Part shown: one piece after another, positions 45,967 to 55,600 of the stretch
Layout of the letters: every line of letters starts with the position of its first letter
How positions within the stretch are numbered: the first letter of the stretch is position 1
Source: Crotalaria pallida
Taxonomy: Eukaryota; Streptophyta; Magnoliopsida; Fabales; Fabaceae
Reading direction: 5' to 3'
NCBI GenBank assembly: GCA_037953625.1
Contig: CM075649.1
Coordinates: 74,307,290-74,371,289 of the forward strand
Length of the DNA: 64,000 bases
Notes under the pieces: generated by a model
Database searches by the model: none
Told to the model about the DNA's origin: nothing
The model's input: the letters and a program-made list of their open reading frames with translations, nothing else
Made by a program: the position numbers and the translations under genes

Positions 45967-46612
45967 GCCCCTCATGCTGGGCGGCTAATATTTTGTGCAA
46001 GTACTATGTTTTGTGTACAACAGCTTTTCATAGTGTGAACTTTGTTTGGATCATACTTGTAGCACATTATAAATTTCAATGCAAGTTTTGTTTTTAACTT
46101 GTTGCATGCTTTATTTATTTTAAGCCTAAGGTTTAACTTGAAACCCTATAAGGTACTATGAAATTTTGAAAATGTAAGTTGAATGTGAATTAAGAAGGAG
46201 TGAGTTTTAACTTGAATATCTCAGTAAGTGCAGTAGGCTTATAAGTGTTCTCTGAAAAGAGGCACTGTATATAAGGGAATACGATGGGGAACTCGGATTA
46301 CCCGTCTTGGCCGAGGTGGGTATCCTCAGCCCCGATGTAGAAGAGGTTGCTGAGTGAAAAGATGTGAAAACATTTCACTGCAAGCTGTACGTCATTGGGT
46401 ATCCCTTGTACATTGTGCATACAAGCCGGTCTCTTTTAGGAGATGTAAGCTGTTCGTAGCGCCATGCAACATTTAGGTGGCTAATGCTAAATGAGAAGCT
46501 AGTACGTACGTATGTAAGACTGTGGCACTTGAGAGAAAAAAAAAGTTCTTTTCATTACTTAAAGGATCAGTACATCATTCCTTGCAAACAATGGTAATCT
46601 ACCGAGGTGAGA
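45967..46612. other. Convergent 3' region between aORF and pol (element B)
   Basis: No gene. Blocks shared with 25266-26039 include caacatttaggtggcta, aaatgagaagctagtacgta and ctgtggcacttgag. The hairpin is kept at 46300-46321 with G-U wobble pairs (ACCCGTCT-TGGCCG-AGGTGGGT). Confidence 0.55.
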
Positions 46613-47575
46613 CTAACTGTAATATATCTTTAGTTTCGCGACGTTCCACGAGTTCTTAAGTTCAGAGCCTTCAAGAGTTTCTAGTCGGTACTCCCCAGAG
46701 TTTGTTTTTGAGATTACTCTGTAGGGGCCCTCCCAGTTTTGGGCGAACTTCCCGTCTCTTTGGTTCTTGACGCCAATATCGGCCCTTTGGAGTACCAGAT
46801 CTCCTACCTCGAACGACCTGGGCCGAACTTCTTTGTTGTGTTGCCTGGCTTGCCTTTCTTTTGCTTTCTTTTCTCGAACCGATGCCGCTTGTCGGACTTC
46901 TTCGGCCAGGATTAGATTTTCTTTGATCAAACTTTCGTTTTGCCCTGTGGGTCTCTCCCTCATCCTGAAGGTATGGATTCTTCGTTCAATGGGGATGACC
47001 GCGTCACAGCCATAGGTTAATCTGAACGGGGTTTCACCTGTAGAGGTATGGACCGTGGTTCTGATTGACCAAAGGACCTCCGGTAAGAGCTTGGCCCATA
47101 ATCCCTTAGCTTCCAAAATCCTCCTTTTTAGTCCGTCCACGATAACTTTGTTGGCGGCTTCAGCTTGTCCGTTGGTTTGGGGATGTTCAACTGAGGAAAA
47201 ATGGTGGGAAATACCGAGGTTTTCTGCCAATATCTGGAAATTGTTGGCTGCAAACTGACTGCCATTATCGGTGATTAATGTTAGCGGGAGCCCGAAGCGA
47301 GAAACGACTTGCTTCATGAAGAATTTTTGGATTCTTGCCGATGTGATGGTGGCTAGTGGCTCAGCCTCGATCCACTTGGTAAAGTAGTCCACGGCTACCA
47401 CTATGAACTTTAGTTGACCTGGTGCTGTTGGGAATGGTCCCACGATGTCCATTCCCCACATGCTGAAGGGCCAAGGTGATGCCAGGGAATGCAGCTCCTC
47501 AGACGGTTTCTGATGAATGTCACTGAAGAATTGGCATTTGGGACATCGGCGAACGTGGTCAATAGAATCTGCCAC
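46613..47575 (-). CDS. pol: Integrase of element B
   Basis: A 320-codon open stretch covering the end of the zinc-binding region (RRCPKCQFF), the catalytic core and the C-terminal region. DDE residues are present: Asp43 (WGMDIVGPFP), Asp103 (LITDNGSQF) and Glu139 (HPQTNGQAE). The end reads RDGKFAQNWEGPYRVISKTNSGEYRLETLEGSELKNSWNVAKLKIYYS, which I place at codons about 270-320; no chromodomain follows. It is the last part of pol, cut from the upstream frame by one TGA replacing Trp in the GYFWPT motif. Joined to RT without that stop it would be a full pol C-terminus; as it stands it is part of a broken gene. Confidence 0.8.
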   Translation of the reverse strand: MADSIDHVRRCPKCQFFSDIHQKPSEELHSLASPWPFSMWGMDIVGPFPTAPGQLKFIVVAVDYFTKWIEAEPLATITSARIQKFFMKQVVSRFGLPLTLITDNGSQFAANNFQILAENLGISHHFSSVEHPQTNGQAEAANKVIVDGLKRRILEAKGLWAKLLPEVLWSIRTTVHTSTGETPFRLTYGCDAVIPIERRIHTFRMRERPTGQNESLIKENLILAEEVRQAASVREKKAKERQARQHNKEVRPRSFEVGDLVLQRADIGVKNQRDGKFAQNWEGPYRVISKTNSGEYRLETLEGSELKNSWNVAKLKIYYS

Positions 47576-47584
47576 TAAGGTCGG

Positions 47585-49555
47585 TCAAAAATATCCAGCC
47601 CTTAGTATTTTTCGTGCTAAGGATTTGCCTCCGACGTGGTGGCTCCCAAACCCCCCATGAACTTCGTCCAATGCCTCCTGGGCTTCGTCAAGAGTGAGAC
47701 ACCGCAGAAGAGGAGATGACATTCCTCTTCTGTAGAGGATCCCATCTATAACGACATACTCTGCCGCCTTCCGTCTTAAGGTTCTTGCTTCTTTCTGATC
47801 AGCCGGGACGATATTGTGTTCCAAAAACGACCTTATTGGGTCCATCCAGGTTGTTGAGATCGAGATGGCCATCACCACGCTTGGGTTTGAAATTTGCTCC
47901 TGAATTAGGCTTTTGTTGTTCCCTCCGCCCTTGGTGCTTGCCAACTTGGAAAGAACGTCGGCACGGGAATTGGAGCTTCGGGGGATATGGTTAATGGAGA
48001 ATTTTTCAAATTCTAGAACCAGGGTTTTGACTTTATCTAAGTACTTTTGCAGAATAGGTTCTTTTGCCTGGTAGTCTCCGGTGATCTGGGACACCACCAA
48101 CTGGGAATCGCTCAAAATTTGGACTTCGGATGCGCCGAGCTCCTTGGCCATGCGAAGACCAGCGAGGACGGCTTCGTACTCTGCTTGGTTATTCGAGGCG
48201 AGGAACTTGAATTTTAGAGAATATTCAATGCTGATTCCCTCTGCATTTTCCAGAATTACTCCTGCGCCCGCTCCTTTCTGGTTGCTTGATCCGTCGACGT
48301 ATATAACCCAAGTGTCCGAGTTAGGGCTTGGATGAGGCTCTGTGAACTCGGACACAAAGTCTGCGAGCACTTGAGACTTGACCGCCTTTCTTGGTTCATA
48401 TGAAATATCAAACTCGGACAATTCTATCGCCCAAGCCATCATTCTCCCTGCGAGGTCCTGCTTCTGAAGGACTTGTTTTATAGGCTGGGCCGTTCTTACG
48501 ACAATAGGATGGCTTTGAAAGTATTGTCGAAGACGCCGTGCAGCCAGGATAAGGCAAAACGCGAATTTTTCCACTTTAGTATAGCGGAGCTCGGGGCCTT
48601 GCAAAGCTCGGCTTATAAAGTAGATTGGCAACTCATTCTTACCCTCTTCTCGGATCAGCACCGAGCTAAGTGCCGAACTTCCTGCTGACAGGTAAATGAA
48701 GAGGGTTTCTCCTTGGGCGGGACTAGAGAGGATTGGGGGGGATGAAATATACTCTTTAAGTGCCAAGAAGGAGGCTTCGCACTCCTGGTCCCAATTAAAA
48801 GCTGCTCCTTTCTTTAGTAGCTGGTACCAAGGTAAGGCTTTTCTGGCAGCTTGGGGGAGGAATCTTGAAAGCGCGGCCATCCTTCCTGCTAGTTGTTGCA
48901 CTCCTCTGAGGTCGGTGGGGCTTTTCATTTCCAAGATAGCTCGGCATTTATCGGGGTTGGCCTCGATCCCCCTTTCTGATAACATAAAGTCGAGGAAGGC
49001 GCCTGCTGGAACGCCAAAAGTGCACTTTTCTGGGTTCAATCTCATATTGTGTGCTCTAACACGCTCTAGTACAGCAGCCAAGTCTTTGACATGGTCTTCT
49101 TTTTTTTTGCTCTTGGTAATCATATCGTCAATATACACCTCCATAATATCACCTTCGATGCCGTTGAAGACTTTGTTCATCATCCTTTGGTAGGTTGCTC
49201 CGGCATTCTTCAGTCCAAAGGGCATGACAGTGTAGCAGAAGGTCGCCTTTCCGGTTGTAAAAGTAGTTTTGTCCTGGTCTGAGGGGTACATGGGGATTTG
49301 GTTGTAACCTGAGTAAGCATCCATGAAAGATAACAGTTGGTAGCCCGCCGAGTTGTCGACGAGCTGATCGATGATCGGCAGTGGGTATTGGTCTTTTGGG
49401 CATGCCTTGTTGAGGTCGGTATAATCTACGCACATTCTCCAGCTGCCGTTTGCTTTCTTCACCAGGACGGTGTTTGCTACCCACTCAGCGTATGGGACTT
49501 CTTTGATGAACCCTGCCTGCAATAGGTCGGAAACTTTCTCCTGGATGACTTTCGC
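47585..49555 (-). pseudogene. pol: RT and two RNase H domains of element B
   Basis: Open for 645 codons from 49522 and in frame upstream to a TAG at about 49556. RT motifs: KANGSWRMCVDYTDLNKACP, MPFGLKNAGATYQ and YIDD at about residues 130-133. The first RNase H (about 270-365) has lost the usual first Asp (FIYLSAGSSALSSVL), as is usual in Tat elements. The archaeal-type second RNase H is complete: Asp410, Glu448, Asp472 and Asp522 (ADVLSKLAS). It ends with TGA in place of the Trp of GYFWPT before the integrase frame. The TAG at 49556 replaces the Lys codon seen in A. There is no protease or gag. Confidence 0.85.
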
Positions 49556-49734
49556 CTACTCCGTCCCCACTCGCCTCATTTTCTGAGCTACTGGTTTGGC
49601 TTTCGGGTCTACACTCAGCTTGTGGCAGATGAAAATCGGGTCAATTCCTGGCATGTCAACCGAGGTCCAAGCAAATAAGTCCGAGTTGGTTCGCAGTAGG
49701 TCTATTATTGCTTCTCGGATTTTTGGGGAGAGGT
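49556..49734 (-). pseudogene. pol: Truncated upstream edge of element B pol
   Basis: Encodes SDLFAWTSVDMPGIDPIF and KPVAQKMRRVGTE, the linker between protease and RT, then is cut at 49734. An apparent N-terminal extension beyond this point is D LTR sequence. Confidence 0.8.
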
Positions 49735-50159
49735 AATAAATAAATTGTTGTTTTACTGGTATAAGTGTGTGCATGTGGTAGTTGTTATATAAGTGATATA
49801 GTATGGCATTGTAGAAATAAAAATATATTCTAAATAGTTTTCAAAGTATTGGAGTGAGTTTTAAATTATGTTTTGCAAAAAAAGGATTTCTTGAATTTTA
49901 AAAGGAATTGTTTTAAGTTATTTAATGCTCTTAAAAAGGACCTGTTTTAAAAAGGATTTCTGTTTTAAAGTGCTTTGGTACCTTGGGTTTAGTCTTTACC
50001 TAAGTAAATAGATAGTATAAGGTACTTGCTAGATATTGATTTGTATGTCGTTCGTCATTTAAGAATAAAAGGAATCAAAGGTGAACGAGCTGCTTGAGCT
50101 GTAGACACAAAGGCTGGAAACAGAGTAAGCATGGATCTCAGGTGATAGAGATGCCTTCT
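49735..50159 (+). repeat. 3' LTR of element D, part 2
   Basis: The LTR resumes after element B (equivalent to about 35739-36145) and is interrupted again by element C at the cttct target. Confidence 0.9.
50155..50159 (+). repeat. Target-site duplication of element C (left)
   Basis: cttct directly before the LTR start TGATCGAGG; repeated at 60952-60956. Confidence 0.85.
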
Positions 50160-51207
50160 TGATCGAGGCCGTACCCGATCAAAATAAAAGGTGTTTATTC
50201 TGTAGTACTAGGAAGGTGATCCTAGGTCGTTTCCCAGCGAATATCGGTCTAGGCAAAGTATCAAACACGTAGTGTGCAGTAAAATGGGGGGGTTTTTGTG
50301 TGTGACAAATGTGAAGAACAAAACATAAACAGAATATAAAAACTAAGAAAATCAGAAACAAAAGCGGGCAAACCCCTTTGGCTACGTACACTACTCAATC
50401 CTAGCTCACTAAAGATCGATTCCTCTCCTCTCCTCTGTCCAACTCGTGATAACCAAATACTAAGCGAAAATTCAGTTATCACTCCAAACCCTAACTTCTA
50501 ATTAAGCATCAGAAACCAGAATTGGAGTTTTTACGAGTTAATACAAATTAAGCATTTATATTCATGTATTATCTCTACGAAATGGAATTAAGCAAACCAC
50601 TACACATCGATAAACATGAAAACAGAGAAGAGAAAATGAAATTGCATTAATAACAAGAGCTCAAGAGTAGATAATACAATACCAAAGGGATTAACCCTTG
50701 AAGTCTAGCCTTCCATGGCCATAAATGAAGAAAAACGAGTAGAAATGGGGAAGAACAAAACCCTAGCAGCCACCACCACTTGGGAGAGCCAAGAGAGAAG
50801 TTCTAACCTAGAGAGAGAGTGAGAAATCTGAAATGGGAGTGTGTCTTGGGGGTTACACGAATTTCCCCTCTTTAGTCATGAAAATGGGCCTAAAACATGG
50901 GCCCAAGTCCTAAGAAACACTATTCTAAAAATTACAATTAAAAAGGGACCTAAATGCAAATTACAATCTTCACTTCAATGCTTCAATCTTCATTTCTAAA
51001 CATCCCAAAGTGTCCTTGTGCCAAATATTACCTGAAAATAGAAATAGAATTAATTAGGCTAAATAATCCCAAATTAAACAATATTCGGAATATTAGTCCA
51101 ATAAACTCAAAATCACTAAATCAAGCTAATCAATGTCAAATGGGCAACAAGTATCAATAATAGGAGTAAAATAATGCAAGGAATAATGGGAAATAAAATG
51201 CTCATCA
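50160..51207 (-). repeat. 3' LTR of element C (1048 bp)
   Basis: Three differences by eye from 59904-60951. Starts at 51207 on the - strand right after the purine tract. Confidence 0.95.
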
Positions 51208-51228
51208 AATACCCCCACACTTATCCTT
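51208..51228 (-). promoter_or_regulatory. Terminal polypurine tract of element C
   Basis: The - strand reads GGATAAGTGTGGGGGTATT directly before the LTR start TGATGAGC. Confidence 0.85.
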
Positions 51229-52574
51229 TTGCACTCCTGGGCAAAACCAAAAGATAGGACTATGAAGATCAATATGCACCAAAGTGAATCATGCAACAAG
51301 ATGACTACAACTAAGAAATGCTAACCTAAGAGATTACATACTTCACAATGAATTCTAGGAAATGCAAAGAAATGGGCAAACTCAAGCACACAAAATGGTT
51401 AAGGATCAAAGAGTCAAAGCATCCGCGAACATCATCCAATTACTTCAAGTATGCAAAGAAACCAATGACATCAAGAGGATAGTCACAAAGATGATAGAAA
51501 CTCACAAGGATCACTCAAAAGTGTTTACACTCAAGTGTTTGGGGTTAATCATTATTTACACTCAAGGCACATCATGAAAAACAAACACAACCATAAGCTT
51601 GACAAGCCTCTAACATCAACCATCAACACACATGCACAAAATGATCAAAAGGTCTTTTAAGGGTTGTAATGGGGCCAAGGACAAGGTAGGATAAAAATAT
51701 GGGAATGTAGCTAAAACCAAGGGAATAGAGGAGCAATGGGGAATAAGTAAAAAGTAAGCAAAATCCACCCCAAAATCAACAACCACTAATTCCAATCCTC
51801 TTTGCCTCAACAACCTTTTATTCACTTTTTTTTCTTTTTTTTTTCTTCTTTTTTTTTCTTTTTATTTTTGCATTTTTTTTTATTTTTTTGTATTTTTGTC
51901 TTCTATTTTTTTTTTGTTTTTGAGAGATATACAAAAAGAAAAGAAGAAACAACACAAATGGCATGAAGATGAAGCCATAACTATAACAACCAATGAGGCA
52001 AAACCAAGAACTCAACCAATTAAAGCATAAAGCATACTTCTTACCTAATACCCATTCCCAAAACAATTCCAAAGCTCCAAAATTCCCTAAGGTTAGGACA
52101 ATCATGGTTTTTCAGTCATAGGCTTGTAATGAGCTAAAGAACAAGGAAAGGGATAAAAAGGCTCAAAGGGGCTAGCAAAGGATACATTCATTCAAGGTAG
52201 GCTCATATGGCTAGTAGCTTATTAAAGAAAGAAAGTGCCTAAATCATTTCAAAATGTGCATGAGCAATCAAGTATCAACAAGAGTCAAGTCAAGTTCTAG
52301 AGTGCAAGTAATCCAGAGTGCAATCACACATGACAGAAAATTAGGTGGCATATATAGCAATCCACCTACAATTAAGGCTCAAATCCTCACAAAAGGGACA
52401 ATTCTATCACAGTGTTACCACCTCTTAATTATCAAAAGCAACTTTACACACAGAAATGCATGAATTCAGACACGAGATACCAAAACTCTACTAAAATGAA
52501 GCAAAAACATGCAAGAAAATGCCCAAAACTAAGCAAAACCTAAAAAAAATCAAAGCAAAATATGCAACCTAAAC
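51229..52574 (-). other. Non-coding region between pol and 3' LTR of element C
   Basis: About 1.35 kb without a convincing frame, where many Athila elements carry an env-like ORF. It contains a T-rich low-complexity tract at 51826-51925 (A-rich on the element strand). Confidence 0.7.
51826..51925. repeat. Poly-T-rich low-complexity tract
   Basis: Runs of T broken by single C, A or G. It produces a lysine-rich apparent frame on the - strand that is not a gene. Confidence 0.85.
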
Positions 52575-52592
52575 TACTCTCCCCCCACACTT
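52575..52592 (-). promoter_or_regulatory. Internal polypurine tract of element C
   Basis: The - strand reads TAAGTGTGGGGGGAGAGT about 100 bp after the pol stop, preceded by GAGGACAATGTGTGATT, a combination I know from Athila-like elements. It resembles the terminal tract (AAGTGTGGGGG). Confidence 0.6.
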
Positions 52593-52693
52593 AAATCACA
52601 CATTGTCCTCAATGGAACACAAATAGCAGAATCAGACAGATATAGACAAGTGTAATAAAAAGAGTAAGGAAGGAGAAAAGGAGACTCCCTAAG

Positions 52694-55600
52694 TCATGGT
52701 TGTTCAAAAGTGGGGTCGACCAATGAGGCCTCCTCCACAGGTGCATCATCCAAAGAAGGGGTGGTTAGGAAAGGCTTGAGTCGGTGGCCATTGACTTTGA
52801 AGCTCTTGTTCGTGGACTCACTCTTGATCTCCACAGTGCCATAAGGAAACACCTGGGTGACTACAAACGGTCCAATCCATTTAGAGCGGAGCTTTCCACT
52901 CATGAGTCCAAGCCTAGAGTTGTAGAGCAAAACTTTTTGACCAACCAAGAACTCCTTTCTGGAAATGGAGTTATCATGAAGCTTCTTGGTCTTCTCTTTG
53001 TAGAATTTGGAGTTCTCATAGGCCTCCAAGCGGATCTCATCTAGCTCACTCAACTGCAGCTTCCTCTCCTCACCCGCTTGATCAAGAGCTAAGTTACATT
53101 GCTTCACAGCCCAATATGCACGGTGCTCTATCTCCACAGGCAGGTGGCACGCCTTACCAAAGACAACCCGATAGGGTGACATCCCTATGGGTGCCTTGTA
53201 AGCGGTCCGATGGGCCCACAGAGCATCCTCCAATCGTGTGCTCCAATCCTTTCTATTAGGCTTCACCATCTTCTCCAAAATCCGCTTGATCTCTCTATTT
53301 GAAATCTCAGCTTGCCCGTTGGTTTGGGGGTGATAGGGTGTAGAAACTTTGTGCACAACCCCATACTTCTTGAGCAAAGCTTGCATGGATCTATTGCAGA
53401 AGTGTGTGCCTTGGTCACTGACTATGGCTCTAGGTATGCCAAACCTGCAAAGGATATTAGACCTGACAAAATCTACAACAACCTGAGCATCATTAGTCTT
53501 GGTGGCCTTAGCTTCCACCCATTTGGATACGTAATCCACAGCAAGTAAGATATAATAAAAACCAAAAGAAACAGGAAAGGGGCCCATGAAATCTATACCC
53601 CAGACGTCAAACACCTCACAAAACAACATAGGTTGTTGCGGCATCTGTTGCCTCCAAGATAGGGCGCCTCCTGCTCTTTGACACTGCTCACACGAGCTGC
53701 AGATGTTGCTCGCATCCTTGAAAATGGTAGGCCAATAAAATCCAGAATCCAGCACCTTTCGTGCTGTCCTTTGAGTACCAAGGTGGCCTCCCACTGGTGA
53801 AGCATGGCAAAATTGGAGAACCGATTGGATCTCCTGATCTGGAATGCACCTGCGAATGACCTGATCACTGCAAAAACGCCATAAATAGGGGTCATCCCAT
53901 ACATAATGCTTGGCATCGCTCTTTAATTTGTCTCTTTGAGCTTTGGATGCCAAGGCAGGAAAAACAGAAGCAACCAGATAATTAACAATGTCTGCAAACC
54001 AAGGAGTTTGGGGAAGGGGATGGGAAACATGTAAAGATAAAAGCTGCTCATCCGGGAAGTCATCCCGGATAGGAAATGCATCCTCCTCTCTCTCTATCCT
54101 GCTCAAGTGGTCTGCGACAAGGTTATGCGCACCACTCCGATCCTGAATCTCAAGATCAAACTCCTGGAGGAGCAACATCCACCTAATCAACCTAGGTTTG
54201 GAATCTGTCTTTTTCAAAAGATACTTCAGAGCAGCATGATCAGTGGACACTACAACCTTAGAACCAAGCAAATATGATCTAAACTTGTCAAGTGCAAAAA
54301 CAATAGCCAAAAGTTCTTTTTCAGTTGTTGTGTAATTAACCTGTGCTGCATCTAAAGTCCTAGAAGCATAATAAATCACATGCGACAGCTTACCAACCCT
54401 TTGGGAGAGAACTGCTCCCAAAGCATAATTTGAAGCATCAGTCATGAGCTCAAATGGGAGGGTCCAATCAGGTGGTTGGATGATGGGAGTGGTGGTCAGT
54501 GCTTTCTTCAATTCATCAAATGCCCTCTTGCATTGGTCTCCAAATTCCCATGGGGCATCCTTTTGAAGCAACTTGGAAAGAGGAAGGGCAATGTTGCTAA
54601 AGTTCTGAATAAACCTGCGATAGAAACCTGCATGACCAAGAAAAGAACGCACCTCTCGCACGCAAGAGGGGTAAGGCAAATGTGATATTACATGCAGCTT
54701 AGCAGGGTCAACTTCTATGCCCTTGTGCGAAACAATGTGCCCTAAGACTATGCCTTGTTCTACCATGAAGTGGCATTTTTCAAAATTCAAGACAAGGTTA
54801 GTCTCAATGCACCTGTTAAGCACCTTAGTCAAATTATCAAGACATGCATCAAATGAGGAGCCATAAACACTAAAATCATCCATGAAGACCTCTATGCAAT
54901 GCTCGAGCAAGTCAGCGAAAATACTCATCATACATCTTTGAAATGTGGCAGGAGCATTGCATAGGCCAAAAGGCATCTTTCTATATGCAAATGTGCCAAA
55001 AGGACAGGTAAATGTGGTCTTATGTTGGTCCTCTGGTGCAATGCAAATTTGAAAATAACCAGAGAATCCATCTAAGAAGCAATAATGAGATTTACCTGCC
55101 AGGCGCTCCAACATCTGATCAATGAAGGGGAGAGGGAAATGATCCTTGCGAGTCGCCTGGTTGAGCTTTCTGTAATCAATGCAGACTCTCCAACTGTTCT
55201 GCACTCTAGTGGGAATCAGCTCATCCTTCTCATTTTTTACAACTGTGACACCAGACTTCTTGGGGAAAACTTGCACCGGGCTCACCCAAGTGCTATCTGA
55301 AATTGGGTAGATGATACCCGCTTGGAGCAGCTTGGTGACCTCTTTCTTAACCACATCAAGAATCTGGGGGTTCAATCGTCTTTGGGGTTGTCTCACTGGT
55401 TTAGCCCCATCCTCCAACAAAATGCGGTGCATGCACATGGAGGGGCTAATTCCAGGAATATCCGCTAAAGTCCATCCGATTGCCCTCTTGTTCTTTCTTA
55501 TCACATCCAGCAGTTTCTCCTCTTGATCAACAGAAAGTGAGGTAGAGATGATCACTGGGAGTTTCTGCTCATCCTCCAAGTAAGCATATTTGAGATGAGG

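Larger units (their letters stand above)
42519..49734 (-). mobile_element. Element B: Tat-lineage retrotransposon, 5' end deleted
   Basis: A - strand relative of element A with one LTR (42519-43071), an intact antisense aORF, integrase, RNase H and RT. The 5' LTR, primer site, gag and protease are absent: pol sequence stops at about 49734 and D LTR resumes at 49735 after loss of about 54 bp of D. The breakpoint therefore removed one end of B and adjoining target DNA together, and no target-site duplication can be checked. Confidence 0.9.
48896..51207. repeat. Segmental duplication, left copy (2312 bp)
   Basis: Matches 58640-60951 with a constant offset of 9744 bp, no indel and about six substitutions by eye. 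It spans the B pol end, the D LTR piece, TSD cttct and the whole left C LTR. Confidence 0.9.

Noticed and set aside
49556..49774. A 72-codon frame with an apparent N-terminal extension to RT
   Set aside because: The first about 14 codons are D LTR sequence joined by the deletion; only the rest is B pol.
51818..52105. A 95-codon lysine-rich frame after element C pol, a candidate env-like ORF
   Set aside because: The Lys-rich part is the poly-T tract; no signal peptide plus transmembrane pattern or env similarity is visible.
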